Origin: JAAAOZ01 sp964496595
GTDB taxonomy: Bacteria; Chloroflexota; Anaerolineae; B4-G1; SLSP01
Reading direction: 5' to 3'
DNA length: 27,818 nucleotides
NCBI GenBank assembly: GCA_964496595.1
Contig: CAZCAI010000053.1
Coordinates: 1 to 27,818, forward strand
Under the pieces are notes generated by a model. That model was not told the DNA's origin. It saw only the letters and a program-made list of their open reading frames with translations, and ran no database searches. A program made the position numbers and the translations under genes. Positions 1 to 7,025 of the stretch are shown piece after piece (positions within the stretch are counted from its first letter, which is position 1; every line of letters starts with the position of its first letter).

Positions 1-522
1 ACCCCCACCCACCCCTCCGAGGTCACGATCCGCGATTGTGTGATCAACGCGCTGCGGATGCGCCCGGAGCGCATCGTCGTGGGCGAGTGCCGCGGCGGCG
101 AGGCGTTGGATATGCTCCAGGCGATGAACACGGGCCACGATGGCAGTATGACCACCATCCACGCGAACACGCCGCGCGATTGCATCAGCCGCCTCGAGAC
201 GCTGGTGCTGATGGCCGGCGCGGATTTGCCGCTTTTCACCGTGCGCCGCCAGATCGCCTCCGCCATCCATATGATCGTGCAGACCAGCCGCCTCCGCGAC
301 GGTAGCCGCAAAGTCATCCAAATCACCGAGGTGATGGGGATGGAGGGCGAGACCGTCGTGATGCAGGACCTCTACAAATTCTTCGATGAAGGCGACACTG
401 AAGATGGCAAAGTCATAGGCCACCACGGCCCCACCGGCGTGCGCCCCAACTTCGATGACGTGCTCAAGCGCTACGGTTTCAACTTCCCGCCCTCGATGTT
501 TATGAAGAAGGGGCAATTGTAG
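1..522 (+). CDS. CpaF/TadA-type secretion ATPase, C-terminal fragment (5' end outside window)
   Basis: This is the 3' end of a type II/IV secretion superfamily ATPase, the hexameric motor that powers assembly of Flp/Tad-type pili or related secretion at the cytoplasmic membrane. The open frame runs in from base 1 with no start codon, so the N-terminal part is missing. Visible motifs are the Walker B-like segment 'RIVVGECRGGEALDMLQAM', the following 'NTGHDGSMTTIHANTPRDC' with the His-box-like histidine, and 'RLETLVLMAG'. This order is characteristic of CpaF/TadA rather than PilT or PilB. The tail after 'IQITEVMGMEGE' is about 60 residues and contains 'GVRPNFDDVLKRYGF', also usual for CpaF. Tad membrane genes would normally follow, but the next feature is a terminator and a convergent gene, so any tad cluster must lie upstream. 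Confidence 0.9.
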   Translation, partial: TPTHPSEVTIRDCVINALRMRPERIVVGECRGGEALDMLQAMNTGHDGSMTTIHANTPRDCISRLETLVLMAGADLPLFTVRRQIASAIHMIVQTSRLRDGSRKVIQITEVMGMEGETVVMQDLYKFFDEGDTEDGKVIGHHGPTGVRPNFDDVLKRYGFNFPPSMFMKKGQL

Positions 523-567
523 GAGGAGGGAGTCGAAGGTCGGAAAGTCCAAAGTCAAAAAGTCGAA

Positions 568-612
568 AGCGCCCCGCAGCGAGGTTGAGATCGCTTGCCG
601 GGGCGCTTTTTA
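568..612 (+). terminator. Rho-independent terminator after the CpaF-like gene
   Basis: A perfect 9-bp GC-rich stem pairs 568-576 (AGCGCCCCG) with 599-607 (CGGGGCGCT), and the inner bases GCAGCGA/TCGCTTGC extend it. A T-run starts at the end of the stem (607-611). It lies 45 bases past the CpaF-like stop codon and before the convergent methyltransferase gene. Confidence 0.85.
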
Positions 613-652
613 TTCACCTTTGCGACGGCACTCCATTGCATTGCGAGCCTGA

Positions 653-1249
653 CTACAAACACTCCTCTTTCATCTTCTCAATCACAAGCCAGAAGTTGAC
701 GCCCGCATCCTCGTGCAGACTGACGCGCAGTCCGGGGCCGCCAAAGAAGCGCAACATCGCACGCGGCGGATAAAAATGGCTGCGCATCAGGGCCAGCTGC
801 TCCGCCCACGCTACCAACTTGACGGGGAAGCGCCGCACGTCCGGCTCCTCGATGACCAGCCGCCCACCCGGCGCCAGCACGCGCACTAATTCTCTCGCCC
901 CCTGCGCGTGATGCTGAAAGTGGTGGAAGCTATCCACCGCAATGATGCGCGGGAAGGCGCCATCGCGGAAGGGCAGCCGCTCGACGCGCCCCTGGCACAC
1001 GCCCAACTTGGACTTCGCGCGCGCCTCCCACAACATCCCCCACGAGAGATCGACCACGCAGATATGGCTCACCTCGCCCCGAAAGTGCTGCGCGATTCGC
1101 CCGGTGCCGCCGCCCACGTCTAAGAGCAGATCCGCTGGGCGCGGCTCAAGCAACCGGCGCAGCGTGGCGACATCTTCGTGGCGGATCACACGCTCATAGA
1201 GCGGCGCCAGCAGCCCAAAGTGATCGAACGGCGGCATGCTACGATTCAT
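653..1249 (-). CDS. Class I SAM-dependent methyltransferase (UbiE-like), substrate unknown
   Basis: A 198-residue Rossmann-fold methyltransferase. Motif I is 'LLLDVGGGTGRIAQHF' near residues 40-55. It is followed by the acidic end of strand 2 ('CVVDLSWGML'), the motif 'VERLPFRDGAFPRIIAVDSFHHF', and the post-III signature 'ELVRVLAPGGRLVIEEPD'. That pattern fits the UbiE/COQ5-like methyltransferase 11 family. The substrate cannot be told from sequence. I chose the ATG at 1249 because it overlaps the phosphofructokinase stop codon as ATGA, which points to translational coupling. The frame stays open further upstream, but that extension reads through pfkA in another frame and looks non-coding. 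A product of about 200 residues is normal for a minimal methyltransferase. Confidence 0.85.
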   Translation of the reverse strand: MNRSMPPFDHFGLLAPLYERVIRHEDVATLRRLLEPRPADLLLDVGGGTGRIAQHFRGEVSHICVVDLSWGMLWEARAKSKLGVCQGRVERLPFRDGAFPRIIAVDSFHHFQHHAQGARELVRVLAPGGRLVIEEPDVRRFPVKLVAWAEQLALMRSHFYPPRAMLRFFGGPGLRVSLHEDAGVNFWLVIEKMKEECL

Positions 1250-2406
1250 TCCGCCGCCTTCTCCCGAGCCTGCCGCGCGATCAGATCCTCGATAAACTCG
1301 CGGCGATTGCCCAGGCACACCTCCAATCCGAACGCCGTCTTGATGATGTCGCTATTCAACGGCACCAGCTTCTGCTTCGCGACGGCCTCTTTGATCGGTA
1401 CGGAGATGATGCGCTCATCCTTCAGCGCCACCATCTCGCCCAACTTACCCTCGGCGACGAGATGGACGGCCATCGCCCCGAAGCGCGTCGCCAGCAGACG
1501 ATCAAAGGCGGAAGGCGATCCGCCCCGCTGCAAGTGGCCCAGCACGGTGACGCGCACCTCGACGGCGCTCAGTTCGCGGATCTGCGCCGCGACCACCTCC
1601 CCCACACCGCCCAGGCGCTGCATCCCGCCCGTCTCGCGGTGCTGCTGATAGACGGCCTCGCCGCCGACGGGGCGCGCGCCCTCCGCCGCGACGATGATGC
1701 TGTACTTCGCGCCCTGACGATTGCGCGCGGACAGTTTCTCTAGCACGCACACGATGTCATAGGGAATCTCGGGGATCAAGATGACGTCCGCGTCCCCGGC
1801 GATGCCGGCCTTCAGCCCAATCCAACCCGCGTCGCGGCCCATCACCTCTAAGATGATGGCGCGGTGATGACTTTCGGCGGTGGTGTGGAGCCGATCCAAG
1901 GCCTCCATCGCGGTGTTAACCGCCGTATCGAAACCGAAGGTGATGACTGTAGCCTGGAGATCGTTGTCGATGGTCTTGGGCACGCCGACGGCGCGCAGGC
2001 CCTTGTCGATCAACTCCTGGGTGATGCGCAGGGAGCCATCGCCGCCGATGACGATCAACGCATCCAAGCCCAGCACTTGTGCGTGGCGCACGACGTCATC
2101 GGAGACATCGAAGACCCTGGTCTCGCCCCCCGCCGTCTCCACCTCATAGCTGAACGGGTCGGCGCGATTGGTGGTGCCCAAGATCGTCCCCCCCCGCGTC
2201 AGGATGCCGCGCACATCCGCCATGCGCAGGGGACGCACCTTCCCCGGTTGGATCAGGCCCTCGAAGCCGTCCTCAATGCCCAACACCTCCCAACCATACT
2301 CATTGATGGCGGTCTTGACCACCGCGCGAATGACCGCGTTGAGGCCGGGGCAATCCCCGCCCCCGGTCAACACGCCGATGCGACGGATTTTCCTCTCTTG
2401 TGACAT
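1246..2406 (-). CDS. pfkA: 6-phosphofructokinase, group III type
   Basis: Phosphorylates fructose 6-phosphate to the 1,6-bisphosphate in cytoplasmic glycolysis. The 386-residue protein has the nucleotide loop 'GGGDCPGLN' (15-23), 'GGDGS' (121-125), the substrate motif 'PKTIDND' (143-149) and 'MGRDAGW' (189-195). At the two positions that separate donor types it has Gly in GGDGS (E. coli 104) and Lys in PKTIDND (E. coli 124). This G/K pair defines the mixed-substrate group III enzymes, some of which, such as the Streptomyces enzyme, use ATP. ATP is therefore likelier than pyrophosphate but not proven. The ATG at 2406 has GGAGG at 2412-2416. A TTG at 2418 is in frame but would lie upstream of that site. 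The stop overlaps the methyltransferase start as ATGA. It lies downstream of the ytfJ-like gene. Confidence 0.93.
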   Translation of the reverse strand: MSQERKIRRIGVLTGGGDCPGLNAVIRAVVKTAINEYGWEVLGIEDGFEGLIQPGKVRPLRMADVRGILTRGGTILGTTNRADPFSYEVETAGGETRVFDVSDDVVRHAQVLGLDALIVIGGDGSLRITQELIDKGLRAVGVPKTIDNDLQATVITFGFDTAVNTAMEALDRLHTTAESHHRAIILEVMGRDAGWIGLKAGIAGDADVILIPEIPYDIVCVLEKLSARNRQGAKYSIIVAAEGARPVGGEAVYQQHRETGGMQRLGGVGEVVAAQIRELSAVEVRVTVLGHLQRGGSPSAFDRLLATRFGAMAVHLVAEGKLGEMVALKDERIISVPIKEAVAKQKLVPLNSDIIKTAFGLEVCLGNRREFIEDLIARQAREKAAE

Positions 2407-2424
2407 GGTGTCCTCCAAATGACA

Positions 2425-2484
2425 AACAAATCAGCGAATGAACGCATTGCCCATTCGCTGATTCGCCGATTCGCAAATTCACTG
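2425..2484. repeat. Short-word degenerate repeat tract (ATTCGC/GCGAAT words)
   Basis: The gap between the ytfJ-like gene and pfkA is filled by several imperfect copies of a 9-12 base word built on GCGAAT or its complement ATTCGC, ending just upstream of the pfkA ribosome binding site. Related tracts occur near 6063, 24600, 25204 and 26449. Confidence 0.7.
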
Positions 2485-2925
2485 GTCAGATTGACGCATC
2501 TTCTTGAACATCAAGAACATACTGCCGAACGCGGTGAAGAAGGCCAACACCACCTTGGTGACATCGACAATCGGCTCGACGCGGACGCCCTCCGGGCTCA
2601 AGACGATGGCCGCAATCGGGCGCGCTGCTGATCCGCCGCCACCGCCGCCGCCACCGCCGACGCCATACTCGCCGCCCAGCTCTTTCCCCTCTTCGCCTTC
2701 CGCATCTCCTGCTTCAGAGAGGCCGGGAGCAACGCCGCCGCCCATCCCGTAGCCGAAGCCCAATCCCACGGAAATCTCCGACGCGGTGATGACCGTGTGC
2801 TCGCCCTTCGTGACCGACGCCCCGAAAATGGCCTCCGGCCGCGTCACAGCGAAGAGCTTCTCTAACAAGGCAAAGCCTTCCTCCTGATTCTGCATCGGCA
2901 TGAAAAACAGTTTATTCTTGTCCAT
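2479..2925 (-). CDS. ytfJ: GerW/YtfJ-family protein
   Basis: A 148-residue protein of the spore YtfJ/GerW family. The conserved core is 'EEGFALLEKLFAVTRPEAIFGASVTKGEHTVITASEISVGLGFGYGMGGG'-like (roughly residues 14-65). After it come an acidic stretch, a loop of nine or more consecutive glycines, the conserved 'ARPIAAIVLSPEGVRVEPIVDVTK' region, and a hydrophobic C-terminal segment ending in a basic tail. The family was named in Bacillus spores but is widespread in non-sporulating Chloroflexota and Actinobacteria, where its role is unknown. ATG 2925 has AGGAG at 2931-2935. It heads the unit ytfJ-pfkA-methyltransferase. The poly-Gly loop is encoded by a run of GGC/GCC-type codons and may vary in length between strains. 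Confidence 0.85.
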   Translation of the reverse strand: MDKNKLFFMPMQNQEEGFALLEKLFAVTRPEAIFGASVTKGEHTVITASEISVGLGFGYGMGGGVAPGLSEAGDAEGEEGKELGGEYGVGGGGGGGGGSAARPIAAIVLSPEGVRVEPIVDVTKVVLAFFTAFGSMFLMFKKMRQSDQ

Positions 2926-2986
2926 TCGACTCCTTTTCTCTCACGTCTTTGACTTGTACAGTATCCCAGCAATGCATCCGCTACTT

Positions 2987-3014
2987 ATTCTATTACAAAC
3001 TAAAACACTTTCAA
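2987..3014 (-). promoter_or_regulatory. Candidate promoter for ytfJ-pfkA
   Basis: On the minus strand TTGAAA (3014-3009) and TAGAAT (2992-2987) are separated by 16 bases. The implied leader is about 55 nt before ATG 2925. Each hexamer matches the sigma-70 consensus at most positions. Confidence 0.45.
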
Positions 3015-3084
3015 TCGAAACACAGCCCAGGCCCTAGGGAGTATGCGATCTTCTCATCAGCAAGTTTTGAGAGATCAGAATGGG

Positions 3085-3113
3085 TTAACATAATTGCAAC
3101 TTTCCCTTAATCT
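3085..3113 (+). promoter_or_regulatory. Candidate promoter for the small LysM gene
   Basis: TTAACA (3085-3090) and TAATCT (3108-3113) with a 17-base spacer. It would give a leader of about 155 nt containing the 14-bp hairpin at 3202-3236. Confidence 0.35.
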
Positions 3114-3201
3114 CCCAACGCCTGGAACGTGTTAAGCTAAGAATGGCTCAAAGCTCATGCAAGGGCAACGCCTTCGATTCGCCGACATCTGCCACAGGCC
3201 T

Positions 3202-3236
3202 CCCTCCGCCCGGCCAAAATCCGGCCGGGCGGAGGG
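3202..3236. repeat. Perfect 14-bp hairpin in the LysM-gene leader
   Basis: CCCTCCGCCCGGCC (3202-3215) and its exact complement (3223-3236) flank a 7-base loop AAAATCC. No T-run follows on either strand, so it does not look like an intrinsic terminator. It lies 40 bases before the start codon of the small LysM protein. Confidence 0.85.
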
Positions 3237-3276
3237 GCTGACGACCGAGGAACATAGCAAAGGAAGGAGTTCACAT

Positions 3277-3678
3277 ATGATTTCACGTTTAATTCGACTC
3301 GGAATAGTCATCGCGATAGTTCTGTTATTTATGGGGAAGATAGAGATCACTCCCTCCGAAATCTCAACTATCATCGAGACTCTACGCATAACGGCGGAAC
3401 AGACACCCGCGAAGACTGAGCAAATATTGCGCACCGAGCCAACAGATGTTTTGCCGGCCCTGCTGAAATTGGGGGAACGTATCATATTCTCAACAGACAC
3501 AGAAGTTACTGCGCCGCTACCTTCCGAGGCCCAACTGGCGACCACCCACATCGTCGAGCGCGGCAACACCCTCTACGCCATCGCCAAACACTACGGCGTC
3601 ACCGTCGATGCCATCCGCGAAGCCAATAACTTGACATCCAACGACCTCTCTGTTGGGCAACGGCTCTGCATCCCGTAA
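3277..3678 (+). CDS. Small membrane-anchored LysM-domain protein
   Basis: A 133-residue protein with an N-terminal hydrophobic segment (about residues 5-20, preceded by Arg residues, so probably a signal anchor). A helical spacer with Thr/Glu-rich sequence follows, then one C-terminal LysM domain (about 90-133, 'THIVERGNTLYAIAKHYGV' to 'LSVGQRLCIP'). LysM binds N-acetylglucosamine-containing glycans, so the protein probably sits on the outer face of the membrane in contact with peptidoglycan. No catalytic domain is present. ATG 3277 is chosen over an upstream ATG at 3157 because AGGAAGGAG lies at 3261-3269, seven bases away, and because the upstream extension crosses the perfect hairpin and reads as non-coding. 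Confidence 0.8.
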   Translation: MISRLIRLGIVIAIVLLFMGKIEITPSEISTIIETLRITAEQTPAKTEQILRTEPTDVLPALLKLGERIIFSTDTEVTAPLPSEAQLATTHIVERGNTLYAIAKHYGVTVDAIREANNLTSNDLSVGQRLCIP

Positions 3679-3718
3679 ATGCCTTTACGGCGCTCTCGCC
3701 GGGCCAACTCCCCCAAAC

Positions 3719-3769
3719 AAAAAAGCGCCCGATCTGACGATGCTCATTCGTCAGATCGGGCGCTTTTTT
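3719..3769. terminator. Bidirectional rho-independent terminator
   Basis: A 22-bp perfect inverted repeat (3719-3740 and 3748-3769) with a 7-base loop has six A's at the left end and six T's at the right end. It can stop the LysM gene transcript from the left and the AI-2E/tRNA-Pro transcript from the right. Confidence 0.95.
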
Positions 3770-3789
3770 ACCCTCTCTATTCGCTTTTG

Positions 3790-3864
3790 TCGGGGCGGAC
3801 GGATTTGAACCGTCGACCTCTACAACCCCATTGTAGCGCGCTAGCCAAACTGCGCCACGCCCCG
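3790..3864 (-). tRNA. tRNA-Pro(GGG)
   Basis: The minus strand folds into a full cloverleaf. The acceptor CGGGGCG pairs with CGCCCCG, the D arm is GCGC/GCGC, and the anticodon stem is CTACA/TGTAG with the loop ATGGGGT. The T arm GACGG/CCGTC carries the loop TTCAAAT, and the discriminator base is A. The central loop bases give anticodon GGG, which reads proline codon CCC. The 5' C of the acceptor is typical of bacterial tRNA-Pro. CCA is not encoded. It is 75 nt long, with its own promoter upstream and the bidirectional terminator downstream. Confidence 0.95.
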
Positions 3865-3878
3865 TCTCAACGTTTGAG

Positions 3879-3906
3879 ATTATACAACAATCGCCAAATT
3901 TGGCAA
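3879..3906 (-). promoter_or_regulatory. Promoter of tRNA-Pro
   Basis: TTGCCA (3906-3901) and a perfect TATAAT (3884-3879) on the minus strand with a 16-base spacer. The predicted start is about eight bases before the mature tRNA 5' end. Confidence 0.7.
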
Positions 3907-3914
3907 GTCCCCAT

Positions 3915-5084
3915 CTAAATCTGTAGATCAAACATCTCACCCGACCACACACGGCGCAACGCGGCCTCCGGCGGATTCGGCTCCGGCCCCAGACGATAGT
4001 AGATGTAGCGGAAGAGATCACGTAAAGCCGCCGTCACGACAGGCGCCAGGAAGAGGCCCGCCAATCCGCCGATCTCACTGCCGATAACCAAGACAACCAT
4101 AACGACCACAGGGTGTAGTTTAAGGGTCTCGCCGATGACCTGCGGCGAGATAAAGAGATTTTCCAGTTGTTGCACGGCGAATGCGTAAACTGTGACCCAT
4201 AACGCTAAAATCGGATCCTGCGATAGCGCTACCAATATCGCCGGGATTGCGCCTAACACCGGCCCAATGTTGGGTATCATCTCAAAGATGCCAGCGATCA
4301 GCCCCAACAACACCGCGAAGTTGACGCCCATAATCGAGAACACGACGGTGGAAATGATCCCGATGATCATACCCAAGAATAGTTGCCCGCGCAAATAGGA
4401 GCTGAAGACGGTATCGGCCAGCGCGACAATCTTCGAAGCATCCTTGCGGAATATATCAGGCACAGACCGATGCAACGAAGAGGAAATTTCATCAGAATCC
4501 AACAGCAAGTAAAAGGTCCAAAATGGAATAATCAAAATCGCCAAGACCAAACTGAAGGTGTAGGAGATAACGACCGCCGTGCCCTCCACGGCTTGCTGGA
4601 TGATGCCGCCCAGCATCTCGCTGAACCGCCCAATGGTCTCCTCCACCCGCACCTTGATCGCATCCGGCAGGAGCTGATATTGCGCAATCATATCCTTGCC
4701 GAAATCGGAGATATACTCCCACACAGTCTCCCGCTGCTCCCACAACGACTGTCCCTGCCGAATCACCATCGGCACGACGATGGAGAAAAACCCCACCAAG
4801 ATCGCGATCACCAACAGGTAGGTGATGAGAACGGAGGCAAATCTAGCGATCCGATTCAAAAATTTCAATCGGCGGAATTCTCCGAGGCGTCGAAAGCCGG
4901 ATTCAATCAATTGAACAATCGGCGCGAGGATGTAGGCCATCGAGAGGCCCAAGGCATAGGGCCACAGCACCGAACGCACCGACCAAACGATGGCGCCTAA
5001 GAAAATCAAGGCAGCCAGGAGCAGCAGTAACTTTCTGCGACGCGATCTCGGCACCAACATCCAAGCATCCCACCATTGACTCAT
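3915..5084 (-). CDS. AI-2E family (PerM-like) membrane transporter
   Basis: A 389-residue polytopic membrane protein of the AI-2E/PerM permease family. Hydrophobic segments are visible near residues 18-36, 40-58, 82-107, around 'VVISYTFSLVLAILIIPFWTF', and in a C-terminal cluster from 'LFLGMIIGIISTVVFSIMG' onward. Family marks are 'IPFWTFYLLLDSDE', 'SYLRGQL' and 'FEMIPNIGPVLGAIPAILVAL', followed by 'SPQVIGETLKLHPVVVMVV' and 'GLAGLFLAPVVTAALRDL'. Members have been linked to autoinducer-2 export or Na+/Li+-H+ antiport, but substrates are usually unknown and the sequence does not decide here. ATG 5084 has AGGAGG about five bases upstream. It lies 110 bases downstream of the tlyA-like gene and 50 bases upstream of tRNA-Pro. 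Confidence 0.88.
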   Translation of the reverse strand: MSQWWDAWMLVPRSRRRKLLLLLAALIFLGAIVWSVRSVLWPYALGLSMAYILAPIVQLIESGFRRLGEFRRLKFLNRIARFASVLITYLLVIAILVGFFSIVVPMVIRQGQSLWEQRETVWEYISDFGKDMIAQYQLLPDAIKVRVEETIGRFSEMLGGIIQQAVEGTAVVISYTFSLVLAILIIPFWTFYLLLDSDEISSSLHRSVPDIFRKDASKIVALADTVFSSYLRGQLFLGMIIGIISTVVFSIMGVNFAVLLGLIAGIFEMIPNIGPVLGAIPAILVALSQDPILALWVTVYAFAVQQLENLFISPQVIGETLKLHPVVVMVVLVIGSEIGGLAGLFLAPVVTAALRDLFRYIYYRLGPEPNPPEAALRRVWSGEMFDLQI

Positions 5085-5154
5085 TGTATCCTCCTGAATA
5101 ATCTATGTCTAAGAATGATCCAACAGTTTAAAATATCATGTGAATGTAAGAGAA

Positions 5155-5180
5155 GCGTATTGCGTGTTGCGTATTGCGTA
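5155..5180. repeat. Tandem GCGTATTGCGT words
   Basis: Three imperfect copies of the word GCGTATT lie in the 110-base gap between the tlyA-like and AI-2E genes. The same word family reappears in inverted orientation at 12479-12590. Confidence 0.7.
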
Positions 5181-5193
5181 AAATGATGTGAGG

Positions 5194-5994
5194 TCACTCG
5201 TCATTATGGACATGAACCTCGCGCAGGGCCGCGTCGATCAGCGCCGCGCGCGAGGTCGCCGGCTCGGCGGGGATCTTCGTCCACCAGCCCAGGAACTCGA
5301 TGTTGCCGGCGGGGCCTTGGAGCGGGGAGACCATCAAGCCGCGAAGCTGCACATCTAACGCCGCGAAGGCCGCCATCACCTCCTCCAGCACCTGGCGATG
5401 CACCACCAAATCGCGGACGACGCCGCCCTTCTCCACCTGCGTGCGTCGCGCCTCGAACTGGGGCTTGATCAGCGAAACGATCTCGCCCCCCGGCGCGAGC
5501 CATCCCACGGCGGTCGCGTAGATCGTCGCCAGCGAGATGAAGGAGACATCGGAGACGATCAGGTTCACCGGCTCCGGCAGCGAGGTCAGATGCCGCGCGT
5601 TCACGCGCTCCATCACCTCCACGCGCGGATCCTGCCGCAGTGTCCAGGCCAGTTGGCCGTAACCCACATCGATAGCGTAGACCTTCGCCGCGCCGCGCTG
5701 GAGCACACAGTCGGTGAATCCGCCCGTCGAAGCGCCAATATCCGCCACGACCTGCCCCGCCACCTTCACCGGGAATCGATCCAGCGCCGCCGCCAGCTTC
5801 TCGCCGCCCCGGCTCACGTAAGGCGGCTTCTCCTTGCGCGTGATCTCTGATGACGTCGGCACGCGCGTGCCCGGCTTATCGACGAGCCGGCCCGCCACCA
5901 TGATCTCGCCCGCCCGCAAGATCCGCCGCGCCCGGTCGAGGTTCTCCGCCAGCCCGCGCTGCACCACCAGTCGATCCACTCGATCTTTTTTCAT
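5194..5994 (-). CDS. tlyA: TlyA-family rRNA 2'-O-methyltransferase
   Basis: A TlyA-type enzyme, which methylates ribose 2'-O of cytidines in 16S/23S rRNA and can affect capreomycin susceptibility. Some family members act as haemolysin-like proteins. The 266 residues hold an S4 RNA-binding domain (1-60, 'RLVVQRGLAENLDRARRIL'), the hinge 'SRGGEKL' (61-67), the SAM loop 'ADIGASTGGFTD' (84-95) and the candidate catalytic tetrad of the RrmJ/FtsJ fold: K66, D149 in 'SDVSF', K167 in 'KPQFE' and E223 in 'NIEFL'. I chose ATG 5994 since the family normally begins close to 'MKKxRLD'. A TTG at 6012 is also in frame. Neither has a recognisable Shine-Dalgarno site, so the start is less certain than the gene. 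Confidence 0.9.
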   Translation of the reverse strand: MKKDRVDRLVVQRGLAENLDRARRILRAGEIMVAGRLVDKPGTRVPTSSEITRKEKPPYVSRGGEKLAAALDRFPVKVAGQVVADIGASTGGFTDCVLQRGAAKVYAIDVGYGQLAWTLRQDPRVEVMERVNARHLTSLPEPVNLIVSDVSFISLATIYATAVGWLAPGGEIVSLIKPQFEARRTQVEKGGVVRDLVVHRQVLEEVMAAFAALDVQLRGLMVSPLQGPAGNIEFLGWWTKIPAEPATSRAALIDAALREVHVHNDE

Positions 5995-6062
5995 TAATTC
6001 AAGGATACTCAAAAATAGAAATTTGAAAAGTAGACCAATGAGATCCGCTGCCCTCGATTCGT

Positions 6063-6096
6063 TTATTCATCATTCGCAATTTATCATTCCTCATAT
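6063..6096. repeat. ATTCGCAATT-type repeat tract
   Basis: Imperfect repeats of ATTCATCATTCGCAATT words occupy the short gap between the rluD-like and tlyA-like genes and run into the last codons of the rluD-like gene. Confidence 0.6.
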
Positions 6097-7025
6097 TTCC
6101 GCAGTCCGTCCAGCACCGCCTGCAAATCCTCCGACAGCGGCGCCGCGAAGGTCATCTCTTCTTTGGTGCGGGGATGCACGAAGGTCAGATCGCGCGCGTG
6201 GAGGAAGTGACGCGGCGCATCCAAGGCGTTCTCCTCCGGACCATAGACGGGATCGCCCACCAGGGGAAAGCCCAACCACGAAAAATGCACGCGGATTTGA
6301 TGCGTCCGACCGGAGAGCGGGCGGGCATCCACCAGCGTGTACCACTGACCGCGCGCATCTAACCAGCGACTGCGTACGCGCCAGCGCGTACGCGCCTGTT
6401 TGCCGGCGACGATCACGGCCATCTTCTTGCGATGCCGGGGATGACGTCCAATCGGCGCGTCGATGAAGCCTTCCTCGCGCTCCAAATTGCCGATCAGCAG
6501 CGCGACGTAGCGCTTGCTCACCCTGCGATGCCGAAACTGGCGCTGCAAACGGCGGATCGCCTTGTCGTTTTTGGCGACGACGAGCACGCCGGAGGTGTCC
6601 TTATCCAGCCGATGGACGATGCCGGGACGCAGCTTGCCCCCCACACCCTGGAGATCGGGACAGTGCGCCAACAGCGCGTTAACCAGCGTGCCATCGGGAT
6701 GACCGGCGCCGGGATGCACCACCATACCGGCGGCTTTATCCACCACGATGATGTCGCGATCCTCATAGAGAATCGCGAGCGGCAATGCCTGGGGCTGGAG
6801 GTGCGTCGGTTCCGGCGGCGGGACGTGGACGACGATCTCATCCCCCGGCGCGACGGTGTGGGAGGGCTTGGGCGTCTTCCCGTTGACGGTAATCTTCTCG
6901 GCCGCGATCAGCCGCTGCACCGCCGTGCGCGAAAGATCGTCCAGCGCGGCGGCGATGAAGCGATCCACGCGCTCGCCGCTCTCATCACCCTTGAGGATAA
7001 AGGTCGCGCCTTCCGGCTCGGCCAT
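6084..7025 (-). CDS. rluD: RluD-family 23S rRNA pseudouridine synthase
   Basis: A 313-residue RluA/RluD-type pseudouridine synthase that isomerises uridines in large-subunit rRNA. An N-terminal S4 domain (about 17-70, 'ERVDRFIAAALDDLSRTAVQ') is followed by the catalytic domain. This has the signature 'HRLDKDTSG' (138-146), in which D141 is the expected catalytic aspartate, then 'KRYVALLIG' and 'RPLSGRTHQIRVH', plus the C-terminal 'GDPVYGP' and 'FLHARDLTF'. The length is normal for RluD. ATG 7025 shares one base with the hutI stop (TGATG), so translation is probably coupled. Longer in-frame extensions upstream overlap hutI and read as non-coding. RluD itself targets helix 69; the exact sites here are inferred only from the family. 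Confidence 0.92.
   Translation of the reverse strand: MAEPEGATFILKGDESGERVDRFIAAALDDLSRTAVQRLIAAEKITVNGKTPKPSHTVAPGDEIVVHVPPPEPTHLQPQALPLAILYEDRDIIVVDKAAGMVVHPGAGHPDGTLVNALLAHCPDLQGVGGKLRPGIVHRLDKDTSGVLVVAKNDKAIRRLQRQFRHRRVSKRYVALLIGNLEREEGFIDAPIGRHPRHRKKMAVIVAGKQARTRWRVRSRWLDARGQWYTLVDARPLSGRTHQIRVHFSWLGFPLVGDPVYGPEENALDAPRHFLHARDLTFVHPRTKEEMTFAAPLSEDLQAVLDGLRKYEE

Larger units (their letters stand above)
2926..3276. other. Divergent intergenic region
   Basis: This 351-base, AT-richer stretch separates the minus-strand ytfJ-like gene from the plus-strand LysM gene. It holds one candidate promoter for each side (2987-3014 minus, 3085-3113 plus) and, near its right end, the strong 3202-3236 hairpin. 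I see no gene in it. Confidence 0.6.

Noticed and set aside
3202..3236. Hairpin as an intrinsic terminator
   Set aside because: No T-run follows on either strand.
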